Assembly (NCBI GenBank): GCA_030626475.1
Contig: DAOUOW010000006.1
Location: forward strand, 1 to 40,801
DNA: 40,801 bases
Direction of reading: 5' to 3'
Source of the DNA: Chloroflexota bacterium
Lineage (GTDB): Bacteria > Chloroflexota > Dehalococcoidia > E44-bin15
The notes under the pieces are model-generated. The model did not search any database and was not told the origin of the DNA. It saw nothing but the letters and a program-made list of their open reading frames with translations. Each line of letters opens with the position of its first letter. The first letter of the stretch is position 1. A program made the translations under genes and the position numbers. Below are positions 1 through 8,705 of this stretch, one piece after another.

Positions 1-140
1 GGAGAGATAATGCCCCAAAATAGCATGGCAAGGAAGGAGCTGAAAAAGAAGCCGCCAACTGCCGTGGGGATGGCCAAATAACCCATTCTCTACCTCCTTT
101 CTCTACAATAATGGCTAATCAAACATCGCGAGGTCAAAAA

Positions 141-1019
141 TTAATTGCCTTTCTCCCACTCCCTTTTGAGGAATCGCTCCACATCGCCCAAGAGCTCCTC
201 GGTGCTGAGCTCAAGCAGCTCTTGAATCCCCTCCTCAGCGCTCGCCTGTTCCAGTTGGTCAAAATAGTCGAGAAGCCTTTTCGCCTCCTCAGCATGTGAC
301 TCCCTGAGCGCCGCGATATTCCTCCCCATTTCCTCTTCCTCCCGCTTCGCCCACTCATCGAGCTCAGCGAGGTCGAGCTCAATACCCAACAACTTAATGA
401 GAACTTCGAGAACGGCTTTAGAGGACTTGGGGTTTGGTATTGGAGTGGTATAGATTGGTATCTCGCCCAGGAGACAAATGCCCTCCATATTCCTTCTCTT
501 GGCAACGCCCAGCAGTAGGCCGTTCAAGCCACTGATGGTGCCGGCAGCCATGGGTGTCACGTCCATCCCTTTAAGCTCTTCGGCTAGCCTGGGCTCGGTG
601 GCCGCCCCCAGGATCTTCGGCCTGCTCGTGTGATAGATATGGCTGGGGGCTGCGGCGAAGGTGTACACCCCTTTAGTCTTGAACCTCTGAGCTACATCCA
701 AGACAAGATTGGCCAATTGATATCCCCTCGCTACGGGCTGAGCCTCGCCGAGGAAGATTATGAGGTCTTTTTCCCCCCCACTTCTCCAAAAATAGAATTT
801 GCTCTCAGGGAATTCTGGCTCTCCCACCACCTGATCGTGAACCGAAACTGCGCCCAGATCGAAGAAGTTGTACGGCTCGATGGTTGCCAGTTCTTCAGCG
901 CCCAATTTATCCCTTAAATATCTGGCGGCTATTATGGCCACCCCCCCCATCCCAGGCCAGGCGGCAATCAGGGATGGATTTCTAAGCTCAGGCTCGCTAT
1001 GAAATGTGATCCCTTCCAT
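141..1019 (-). CDS. PAC2 family protein (proteasome assembly chaperone-like)
   Basis: 292-aa ORF with N-terminal 'PELRNPSLIAAWPGMGGVAIIAARYL' and 'GLNGLLLGVAKRRNMEGICLLGEIP', typical of the PAC2 fold; paralogous to the adjacent upstream ORF. Confidence 0.8.
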   Translation of the reverse strand: MEGITFHSEPELRNPSLIAAWPGMGGVAIIAARYLRDKLGAEELATIEPYNFFDLGAVSVHDQVVGEPEFPESKFYFWRSGGEKDLIIFLGEAQPVARGYQLANLVLDVAQRFKTKGVYTFAAAPSHIYHTSRPKILGAATEPRLAEELKGMDVTPMAAGTISGLNGLLLGVAKRRNMEGICLLGEIPIYTTPIPNPKSSKAVLEVLIKLLGIELDLAELDEWAKREEEEMGRNIAALRESHAEEAKRLLDYFDQLEQASAEEGIQELLELSTEELLGDVERFLKREWEKGN

Positions 1020-1034
1020 GATACGCCCCCGCTC

Positions 1035-1814
1035 CTATTGCTCCTCCTTAAAGAAGTCGCCGTAATCGATAGTGAAGTCCTCGAGGAAGGCCCAGGAGGC
1101 CTTCTTCACTATTTCGTCCATCTCCTCTTCAGCTTGCTCAATCAACGGGTCGAACTCATCAAGAGCAATCCCGATGCCCAGCATAGTGGTCAAAACCCGG
1201 AGCACAGCCCGACACGATTTGTGATAGGTTCCGGTAGCATAGTGCGGCGCTTCTGACAGCAGGTAGACGCCCTGAAATCCTCTCTCCCGAGCCAGGCTGA
1301 GAACAACGCCATTCATGCTGATAAGGTTTCTCTCCTGGATGGGGATTACCGGATATTGCTCCAGGTATGGCACGAGCTTGGCATCGTTTACCACCCCGAA
1401 GACCCTGGGCTCCGCAGTGTGAGAAACAAGCGAAGGAAAGGCCCAAATGGTATATATCCTGGGCACATGGAATCGCTGCCCAACCTCGAGCAGGAGACTA
1501 GCGTATTCATAGCGTCCCACTTGCGGTTCGTAATCGGCAATAAAAAGGATGAGGTCATCGCCATCGCCATTTTTCCAGTAATAGAACTTGCTCTGGGGGA
1601 ATTCCAGTTCCTCGACCACCCCATTTCCCACTTCAATAGAGGGGTCAAAGAAATCATAGGGCTCGATGTGCCCAAACTCCTGGGCCCCTAGCTTGTCCCT
1701 CAAGTAGGCAACAGCCTCTGTCCCCACATCGCCAATAGAACCCCAGGCCAAAATCAGGCGGGGATTCTTCAACTGCGGCTCTCTATCAATCTTTAGCTGG
1801 GCTCTAGCTGGCAA
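1035..1814 (-). CDS. PAC2 family protein, tandem paralogue
   Basis: 259-aa ORF: 'PQLKNPRLILAWGSIGDVGTEAVAYLRDKLGAQEFGHIEPYDFFD', colinear with the neighbouring PAC2 ORF. Confidence 0.78.
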   Translation of the reverse strand: MPARAQLKIDREPQLKNPRLILAWGSIGDVGTEAVAYLRDKLGAQEFGHIEPYDFFDPSIEVGNGVVEELEFPQSKFYYWKNGDGDDLILFIADYEPQVGRYEYASLLLEVGQRFHVPRIYTIWAFPSLVSHTAEPRVFGVVNDAKLVPYLEQYPVIPIQERNLISMNGVVLSLARERGFQGVYLLSEAPHYATGTYHKSCRAVLRVLTTMLGIGIALDEFDPLIEQAEEEMDEIVKKASWAFLEDFTIDYGDFFKEEQ

Positions 1815-1837
1815 GGCTTGTCCACCTCCTCATAAAG

Positions 1838-2182
1838 CTAGTTCTTGCTTATCCTGATCCGATAATTCGGCGGCAGGGCCTGGCCTTCCTTACCCACAGC
1901 CACGCTGACGGTGATAACCCTGAGAGGCGCCCTGCCCTTTGACCTTATGAAATGAACGCTCTTAGGCGGGATGTAAACAATATCGCCCGCCTTTACTTCC
2001 CGTGCTTCCCCGGAAAGGAACATCTCACCCTTGCCTTCAACGATATAATAAGCCTCCTCAATCCCATCATGAGCATGGGGCTTAAATCCCTCCCCCATGT
2101 CGAGCACGGTGTCCCAAATACCCAGCAAGCGAAGCGTGCCATCTTGAGGCCCTATGCCTTGTGCAATATCCCTGATAATCAT
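1838..2182 (-). CDS. cupin domain-containing protein
   Basis: 114 aa: 'GEGFKPHAHDGIEEAYYIVEGKGEMFLSGEAREVKAGDIVYIPPKSVHFIRSKG', a cupin motif 1/2 arrangement. Confidence 0.85.
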   Translation of the reverse strand: MIIRDIAQGIGPQDGTLRLLGIWDTVLDMGEGFKPHAHDGIEEAYYIVEGKGEMFLSGEAREVKAGDIVYIPPKSVHFIRSKGRAPLRVITVSVAVGKEGQALPPNYRIRISKN

Positions 2183-2288
2183 GACCTCTCACCCCTCGTG
2201 CGCCCTTAAGTGTGATTCCCTATGCTCTATTGTAATTTATCATCCAACAAGAAATCAATCGCCCTGTTGTCAAAGGGATTCCAGGGCA

Positions 2289-2316
2289 AGCCTCACCTCA
2301 AGAGGCCGCTTAGGAG
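2289..2316 (+). repeat. 28-bp exact direct repeat, copy 1
   Basis: AGCCTCACCTCAAGAGGCCGCTTAGGAG; contains GCCTC-ACCTCAA-GAGGC stem-loop; identical to 2697-2724. Confidence 0.85.
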
Positions 2317-2396
2317 GCGTTAAGGCCCAATGAAGTCAATGCGGAGGACATGGAGCGACAACTGAGCATTGAAGGTTTGCCCACTGGCTTGAGAAA

Positions 2397-2621
2397 TCAA
2401 CGGGTTTCTGAGAGCTGTTGGGCAATTCGCTTGTTATTCTCGTCCAAGACGTCGAGCAATGCTTCAAGCGCAATACTAAGGTGGTGGCCGATAGTTTTCT
2501 CAACCCAATCGTACACATCAGGGGTATGAGGTGGCTCCTGAAGTTCTTTCTGGGTGATCTTCTCATCAAGGAGATTTAGAAGCTCATCATGAGTTAGTCC
2601 AATAGTTTCCATAGCGGCCAC
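2397..2621 (-). CDS. small hypothetical protein, 74 aa
   Basis: GTG start at 2621 preceded by an AGGGGGT-type ribosome-binding site; acidic, helix-rich sequence; bracketed by two copies of a 28-bp repeat. Confidence 0.5.
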   Translation of the reverse strand: MAAMETIGLTHDELLNLLDEKITQKELQEPPHTPDVYDWVEKTIGHHLSIALEALLDVLDENNKRIAQQLSETR

Positions 2622-2696
2622 CCCCTAATAAGTGAATGACTCATTACGCAGATGAGAGTATAAAACTTTGAGGTGAAGAAGGCAAGATGGTCATCG

Positions 2697-2724
2697 AGCC
2701 TCACCTCAAGAGGCCGCTTAGGAG
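2697..2724 (+). repeat. 28-bp exact direct repeat, copy 2
   Basis: AGCCTCACCTCAAGAGGCCGCTTAGGAG, identical to 2289-2316. Confidence 0.85.
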
Positions 2725-2889
2725 ATGATAAGCTTATGCCTTCAGGTTGACAAGCACCTAAGTTTGGTGTAGCCTTCTCGCTCGGTAGCCGGGCAAAAAC
2801 TCTGGTTCATTCACAAAGACCAACTGGAGTAGTTTTCAGTCGCTGCCGAAAGGGATGAATATTTACGCATCTCAGTCGAGGAGAGAACT

Positions 2890-3747
2890 ATGAAGGAGTT
2901 CAAAGATAGAGTGGCGGTCATCACTGGCGCTGCCAGTGGCATAGGACGCGGTTTAGCCGAACGCTGTGCCCAAGAGGGCATGAAGGTTGTTCTAGCCGAT
3001 ATTGAGGAGAAAGCGCTAACCGAAACCGAAAAAGAGATGAAAGCGGCAGGAGCATCTGTGCTGGCTGTACTGACCGATGTCTCAAAAGCCAGCGATATCG
3101 AAGCGCTAGCCCGGAAGACACTCGATGCCTTTGGGGCGGTACACCTCCTGTGCAACAATGCCGGCGTCGGTCCGGGTGCCGCCTACATCTGGGAACGGAC
3201 CGTAGCTGACTGGAAATGGGTCATGGGGGTAAATCTATGGGGCGTTATTCATGGCGTTCGGGTTTTTGTCCCCATCATGCTTGAGCAAGATACTGAGTGT
3301 CACATTGTCAACACAGCCTCTGTAGGGGGGTTGATATCTAGTCCACATCTGGGGGTGTACAAGGTGACCAAGCATGGCGTAGTAACCCTCTCCGAGACGC
3401 TATACCATGAACTGGCACAGAGCGGTGCCAAAATCAATGTCTCTGTTCTGTGTCCGGCGTATGTCAACACTCAAATTATGGACGCAGAGCGAAATCGTCC
3501 CGCCGAGCTACAGAATGACCCCGCTGTGGAGAAGAAGGTGAATCCCGAAGGCCAGGCCGTACACCAAGCTATGCGCGAAGCTGTGCAGGCAGCAATGTCT
3601 CCCCAGCAGGTAGCCGATCGTGTCTTCAACGCCATCAGGGAGGAAAAGTTCTATATCTTCACCGACCCTGAGTGGAAACCCGTGATGCAAATGCGGATGG
3701 AAGACATTCTCCAAGAGCGCAATCCAACAAATCCACTGCCATTTTAG
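2890..3747 (+). CDS. SDR family NAD(P)-dependent oxidoreductase
   Basis: 'VAVITGAASGIGRGLAERCA' (TGxxxGIG), 'NNAG', catalytic S...YxxxK ('VYKVTKHG'). Confidence 0.93.
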   Translation: MKEFKDRVAVITGAASGIGRGLAERCAQEGMKVVLADIEEKALTETEKEMKAAGASVLAVLTDVSKASDIEALARKTLDAFGAVHLLCNNAGVGPGAAYIWERTVADWKWVMGVNLWGVIHGVRVFVPIMLEQDTECHIVNTASVGGLISSPHLGVYKVTKHGVVTLSETLYHELAQSGAKINVSVLCPAYVNTQIMDAERNRPAELQNDPAVEKKVNPEGQAVHQAMREAVQAAMSPQQVADRVFNAIREEKFYIFTDPEWKPVMQMRMEDILQERNPTNPLPF

Positions 3748-3824
3748 GCCCTCAATGTTCCAGCCCACAGCTTGACAAGCAGCAGAGCTCAGCTAAACTG
3801 GCTCGAAGATACCACGCCTCTAAC

Positions 3825-3853
3825 TTGACAAGCTTGTAATCTTTCTGTATAGT
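3825..3853 (+). promoter_or_regulatory. sigma70-type promoter upstream of the duplicated-domain lipoprotein
   Basis: TTGACA (3825-3830), 17-nt spacer, TATAGT (3848-3853). Confidence 0.75.
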
Positions 3854-3912
3854 GTCCGCACACGAAGACCGATTACGACTCCAATAGTTCACACCTAATC
3901 ATCGTGGAATGT

Positions 3913-3990
3913 TCCCTCTTAGAGGGACCCTCGTGCCGGGTGTTTGACCCGCCTCGAAAGACGTTCGTTGGCCCAAGTGCTGGCGACGAA
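3913..3990 (+). other. structured 5' leader with three successive stem-loops, candidate regulatory RNA
   Basis: TCCCTC-TTA-GAGGGA (3913-3927), CGGGT-GTTTG-ACCCG (3937-3951), TTCGT...ACGAA with extra pairs (3964-3990), directly followed by an AAGGAG Shine-Dalgarno. Confidence 0.45.
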
Positions 3991-4002
3991 AGGAGATGAC
4001 GG

Positions 4003-5028
4003 ATGAAAGCCAAGAAACTCATTGTATTGACTCTCTGCGCCATCCTGCTGGGGTCAACGTTCGCCTGTGGCAGTGGCGGCGGCGAGGGCGAAGAATACTT
4101 GCTCTACACTGACGAAGACAACAGATTCTCCATCTTGTATCCCGAGGACTGGGTCAAATACCCAGAGGAACTATTGGAGGAGTTCGTTCTCGTTTCTTTT
4201 TGGTCCACCTCACTTTGCGGAGAGGAAGGACCAAGCTTTCGGGTTAGGACAGACGAGGTGCCTCCCGCTACCAGTATTCAGACATTTTTTGAAGCAGTGA
4301 AGCGCGCGCTGGGGGATTGGCCGGAATACACACCGATATCTGAAGAGGAACTGAGCGTCGGCGGCAGACCGGCAATTAAACATGTGTACACCTACGTTGC
4401 ACAAGCGGGAACCATAAGCGTAATGCTACTTATCTTAGTGGAAGGCACCACAGGCTGGAGTATATTCTGCTTCAGCCCATCCGCCTGCTGGAGCCAATAC
4501 GAGTCCAGCTTCGACAAGATAGTGGACAGTTTCCAGCTTCTACAGCAAGTAACTCCCACACCGACCCCGATGTCATACTCGATCTACACAGACGAGGACA
4601 ACGGCTTCTCCATCTCCTATCCAGAGGAGTGGGACATACTGCCAGAGGAACTGTGGGGCCCACTCCTCGTCCGTATTCAGGCTCCTTCATCTTGCGCAGG
4701 CGACATCCCATGCTTCAATGTGCTGAACGTGGCGCTACACTATCCTATGAGTGTTCAGACATTCAATGAAGCAAACACTCGACAGTTGTCGGCAAATGTA
4801 CCGGGATACACACTTATATCTGAAGAGGAACTCACCGTGGGCGGCAGGCCGGCTATCAAGCATGTGTATACCGATTTCTTTGAAGAGGAAAGCGGCATTA
4901 CAATGCAAGTTAGCCTGGTGGAGGGCACAAAGGCGTGGGTAATCAGCTGTTTCAGCGTGCCCGTCTGCTGGAGCCAATATGAATCCATCTTTGACACGAT
5001 AGCCGCCAGCTTTCAACTCCTGGAGTAG
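4003..5028 (+). CDS. secreted lipoprotein with two tandem PsbP/DUF1795-like domains
   Basis: Lipobox 'LLGSTFACGSGG'; internal duplication 'YTDEDNxFSIxYPExW...ISEEELxVGGRPAIKHVYT' occurring twice, linked by 'VTPTPTPMS'. Confidence 0.75.
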   Translation: MKAKKLIVLTLCAILLGSTFACGSGGGEGEEYLLYTDEDNRFSILYPEDWVKYPEELLEEFVLVSFWSTSLCGEEGPSFRVRTDEVPPATSIQTFFEAVKRALGDWPEYTPISEEELSVGGRPAIKHVYTYVAQAGTISVMLLILVEGTTGWSIFCFSPSACWSQYESSFDKIVDSFQLLQQVTPTPTPMSYSIYTDEDNGFSISYPEEWDILPEELWGPLLVRIQAPSSCAGDIPCFNVLNVALHYPMSVQTFNEANTRQLSANVPGYTLISEEELTVGGRPAIKHVYTDFFEEESGITMQVSLVEGTKAWVISCFSVPVCWSQYESIFDTIAASFQLLE

Positions 5029-5051
5029 CGCTGCGGCGAGAGGAAGTTTTG

Positions 5052-5537
5052 CTATCCCCTTTCGCTGGCGAGATGCTCCTTGAGCAGGATGAGAGCCGCC
5101 TCGGCGGCGCTTTTCTTGTTTTGAAGTCGATCCCCGCTGAAGACGTGCTCAGCAGCCCTGGTGCCAAGAGCAGATGAGATTCCAATATAGAACAGCCCCA
5201 CCGGCTTTTCCGCAGTAGCGCCAGCGGGGCCGGCAATGCCGGTAGTCGATAATCCAATACTTGCGTTCATCAGCTTCCTGACGCCATCAGCCATCTCGTC
5301 AGCGGTCTGATAGCTAACGGCACCATGCCGTTCCAGGGTCTCCCCGCTCACCCCCAGAACCCCCACCTTAATCTCGTTATCGTAAGCCACCACAGAGCCT
5401 TTAAAGTAATCAGAGCTTCCGGGAACGTTGGTTATCAGATCAGATACCAGGCCTCCCGTGGCCGATTCAGCGACGGCAATGGTCAAACCGCGCTCCCGAA
5501 GCAGAACAGCGAGCTCCTGCGCTAAACCTGGTTCCAT
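5052..5537 (-). CDS. CinA family protein (nicotinamide-nucleotide amidohydrolase domain)
   Basis: 'LTIAVAESATGGLVSDLITNVPGSSDYFKGSVVAYDNEIK...GVSGETLERHGAVSYQTADEMA...GLSTTGIAGPAGATAEKPVGLFYIG'; start placed at MEPGL behind AGGAGG. Confidence 0.93.
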   Translation of the reverse strand: MEPGLAQELAVLLRERGLTIAVAESATGGLVSDLITNVPGSSDYFKGSVVAYDNEIKVGVLGVSGETLERHGAVSYQTADEMADGVRKLMNASIGLSTTGIAGPAGATAEKPVGLFYIGISSALGTRAAEHVFSGDRLQNKKSAAEAALILLKEHLASERG

Positions 5538-5544
5538 ATTCCTC

Positions 5545-6333
5545 CTAGTCAAGCTCGGCCAGATCAAACTTCATTCCATCACGGGCAGCGATGACGCGAA
5601 CGCCGGTCTCCTCCGAGAGCCTCTTTGCCACCTCCCAGGGCTTGGCCCGCCACATGGTCATGCCGAAATGGGTCAGGATCGCCACCTTAGGCTTGAGCTC
5701 CTTAATGATCTCGCCTGCCTCAGGCACCGAGAGGTGGTCGAAGGGATGACCTGACTCCAGCCTGACCACGCTCACAATAACAAGGTCGCCCTGATAGTGA
5801 GAACATAGCTCCGGGAAAAAGCGGGTGTCCACGATGCAGGAGATGGTATGCCTCGGGCTGGCGAAAATCACCCCATAGGTCTCCACGGCGTGGTGGTGCC
5901 TGATGGGGGTCTTAAGAGTGACCTCACCGATGTTGTAGCTCTTCCCCGCCTCTAGAATTTCGATATTGTCGAGGTAAGAGCGCAGGTAATGCAGGACGAC
6001 GGGGTCGTCTTCCAGGGCATCGCGGGGGGCAAAGAGCGTCCCCCTCCTCCGCAGCCCACCATCGGTCATGGCCTCGATCATGACGTTAGCATCCGCCGAG
6101 TGATCGAGATGGCGGTGAGAGAGGACGATGGCATCAAGCTTTGAAGCCCTGAGCTTCCTCTTAGTTGCCTGGACAAGAGTGCCGGGACCGGGATCAAGGA
6201 GTATCTGTGTCCCACCAAGCTCAAGCCATAGCCCCCCCGAGGCCAGGATCTGGCTCGCCACCATCAACCGCGCCCCAGCGGTGCCGAGAAAGGTGAGCAT
6301 ATCCGTTGCTGGACTCATCTCTCCCTCATCCAC
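5545..6333 (-). CDS. MBL fold metallo-hydrolase
   Basis: 'FLGTAGAR...ILLDPGPGTLVQA...DAIVLSHRHLDHSAD...ILTHFGMTMW', metallo-beta-lactamase/RNase Z-like motifs. Confidence 0.88.
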   Translation of the reverse strand: MDEGEMSPATDMLTFLGTAGARLMVASQILASGGLWLELGGTQILLDPGPGTLVQATKRKLRASKLDAIVLSHRHLDHSADANVMIEAMTDGGLRRRGTLFAPRDALEDDPVVLHYLRSYLDNIEILEAGKSYNIGEVTLKTPIRHHHAVETYGVIFASPRHTISCIVDTRFFPELCSHYQGDLVIVSVVRLESGHPFDHLSVPEAGEIIKELKPKVAILTHFGMTMWRAKPWEVAKRLSEETGVRVIAARDGMKFDLAELD

Positions 6334-6338
6334 CTGTC

Positions 6339-7172
6339 CTAGAACGACTCCACAATCACATCCTCCACCGTATTCACCCTTTTCTCCAGGTCAATGATGG
6401 CTATCGTTCTTACGGCGACATAGGCGCAAGAGGTAAATATTGTCAGGCACCGACCTCCGAACATGCTCTGCGGAGTTGTGGGCTGATGCGACCTGATCAA
6501 AAGGTCTTTCCCAAACCTGGTCATCATCTCCTGGAAATAGTCCTCCCCGAATTGAGGTCTCCCGGTGAACAGGTCGTCGCCAAGAAAGCCCCCGCTCACC
6601 TGCTGCCAATCGCCCCATGCTATCTGGCGCCACGCTTCGCTGCCAGCCCTGATTTCATCTATGGCTTCTAGATTTGCCACCTCTGGCAGCGCTCCATGCA
6701 AAGCGATGACCCCATTTTCGGTGCTCACCGCCAACGGGAGCCTGGCCAGCACCGAGGCGTATCGCTGGCGCAACTCCTGATCCAGTCGCTCCCAGAAATC
6801 GGCGGGATAAAATGGGGTCACGGCGTAGGCTTCATGATTACCCATGAGCAGGAAAACGCTCTCGGGATAAGCCAATTTCAATGAAAGTAGGTAGTTGATA
6901 TTCTCTAAAGATTGTGGCCCTCGATCGACATAATCGCCCAGGAATATCACCCTGTTCTCAGGCGTTAGATAGCTGGCGATAACCTTTTTACTGGCATCGA
7001 AATCGCCGTGGGTATCGCCAACAAAAATGGCGCGCCCAGAGCTCAGCCGAATCAAGTTGGGATCAAGCGCAAACCTCTTCTCCGCTTCCTCAAGCAGCCT
7101 TTCTATTTCATCCCTGGTTAATGCTGATACCCGGTCGGGGTCGTCAAGCATCCTTTCATATTGCTGGGACAT
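6339..7172 (-). CDS. metallophosphoesterase / serine-threonine phosphatase-like protein
   Basis: 'AIFVGDTHGDFDAS...VIFLGDYVDRGPQSLENI...LLMGNHE', PPP phosphatase motifs. Confidence 0.92.
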   Translation of the reverse strand: MSQQYERMLDDPDRVSALTRDEIERLLEEAEKRFALDPNLIRLSSGRAIFVGDTHGDFDASKKVIASYLTPENRVIFLGDYVDRGPQSLENINYLLSLKLAYPESVFLLMGNHEAYAVTPFYPADFWERLDQELRQRYASVLARLPLAVSTENGVIALHGALPEVANLEAIDEIRAGSEAWRQIAWGDWQQVSGGFLGDDLFTGRPQFGEDYFQEMMTRFGKDLLIRSHQPTTPQSMFGGRCLTIFTSCAYVAVRTIAIIDLEKRVNTVEDVIVESF

Positions 7173-7174
7173 TT

Positions 7175-8512
7175 CTATTCATCATCCCAAAGAGGATTTA
7201 TCACCAGGCCGGTAGGCGTCTTGGGATAGAAATAGGTCGATTTCGGGGGCATCCTGAGCCCGGCATCAGCCACAGCCAGGACACTGGAGATCGGGGCCGG
7301 GGCGAGGAGAAAGGCTAGCTGATAGGCCCCTGAATCTACCCCCGAGATGGCTTCCACCCCGTCACGGGTATATTCCACGTAGCTCTCCTCCTTTTCAGCA
7401 CTATCAATACCCAGCATCCAAGGTAAAATCATCCCATGGAGCAGGCTGACATCCAAATCCTTGACCGGACTGGGCCAGTCAAGCAGCACCGTATCACGCA
7501 AAGTTACCTCGTCCCGGGGCATAAGCAGGCACAGTTGTTGCCCACGCAAGCCATAGAGGCCAAGGATTGTCCCCCTTTCTCTTCTCCTCTCCAGAATATC
7601 GAGCCAGCTTGCCACAGTTTCGCCGGGGGTATTTAGGGGAGGAAGCAGCTCCCCAGAATAGAAATAGGTGCTCAGCCCCTCCTCTAGCCTGGCTGTCCAT
7701 TCCCCATGGAGACCGCGCACCAAGCGGTGGGTGGGAAACATGACCAATTCGGGATCCTCGGCATCGGTGAGGGTCATCATCACGAAATTGAAACCCTCAT
7801 CCCCTTTATAAGCAGAGTGAGCAGAGCGCTGTTCCTTCTGATATGCCAAAGCAGTCTCATAGCGATGGTGTCCATCAGCGATATAGACAGTCTTGTCAGC
7901 GAAGAACTGCGTTACCCGGGCAGTGGTTTTTTCATCGCTTACCACCCAGACATGATAAGCCACCCCGCTGTCATCGACGGCGCTCAAGGCAGGCCTATCA
8001 AGTGGCACCTCCCCAAGGAGCGCCCGAACCCCCCGCCCTTCAGAGCGAAACAGTCCCATTACCGGGCTGAAGTTGGCGCGGCAGGACTGGAGAAGGTGGA
8101 AGCGATCGATGGCAGGGCCTCTCATGGTCATCTCGTGAGGGCGAATTTGACCGTTATTCAATTCCTCGAGTCGGATGCAGGCGATGAGACTAAAGCGACT
8201 TCTGAGCCCATTTTGAAATGGAAAGCAGTGCTCCACAAGATAGAATGCCGGACGTTTCTCCCGGATTAAAATGGAATCTTGGAGCCAACTCTCCATAGTG
8301 GTGGCAGCCCGAGTGTATTGATTGTTCTCAGCAGAGTCAGTAGCTAGCTCTTGTCCGAACTCAAGCCTGATGACATTATACTGGCTCTTGCTGTAATACA
8401 GGCGCTGCTGCTCAAGGGAAATCACATCGTAAGGAGGAGTGATCACAGTGGAAAGATCGCCAATTCGCTCCAGATTATAACGAAGACCGCGAAAGGGTTG
8501 CACATCGGCCAC
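7175..8512 (-). CDS. DUF1015 family protein
   Basis: 'VADVQPFRGLRYN...VITPPYDVIS...FADKTVYIADGHHRYETALAYQKE', the DUF1015 signature; GTG start at 8512 behind a GGAGGG site (ORF track extends to 8566). Confidence 0.88.
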   Translation of the reverse strand: MADVQPFRGLRYNLERIGDLSTVITPPYDVISLEQQRLYYSKSQYNVIRLEFGQELATDSAENNQYTRAATTMESWLQDSILIREKRPAFYLVEHCFPFQNGLRSRFSLIACIRLEELNNGQIRPHEMTMRGPAIDRFHLLQSCRANFSPVMGLFRSEGRGVRALLGEVPLDRPALSAVDDSGVAYHVWVVSDEKTTARVTQFFADKTVYIADGHHRYETALAYQKEQRSAHSAYKGDEGFNFVMMTLTDAEDPELVMFPTHRLVRGLHGEWTARLEEGLSTYFYSGELLPPLNTPGETVASWLDILERRRERGTILGLYGLRGQQLCLLMPRDEVTLRDTVLLDWPSPVKDLDVSLLHGMILPWMLGIDSAEKEESYVEYTRDGVEAISGVDSGAYQLAFLLAPAPISSVLAVADAGLRMPPKSTYFYPKTPTGLVINPLWDDE

Positions 8513-8610
8513 GAAGTCGCCCTCCGTGAAATGAGGTAAGCAAAAGGAGTATAGCAAGACCACCAATAAAGGTCAATGAGCGGAAGCTCACAGGGTTGTG
8601 GTTCGGTGTC

Positions 8611-8639
8611 TTGACTTGGTCCACTATTGTTGGTATCCT
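8611..8639 (+). promoter_or_regulatory. putative sigma70-type promoter for NMO-like gene 1
   Basis: TTGACT, 17-nt spacer, TATCCT. Confidence 0.45.
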
Positions 8640-8705
8640 TTGCCTCGCCGAGAGCAGCTTTTCAGGAGATAGCTATAATTTTGCCAACGAGAAAGGAGAC
8701 CAAGA

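Noticed and set aside
7706-8269. 187-aa plus-strand ORF
   Set aside because: Antisense to the DUF1015 gene.
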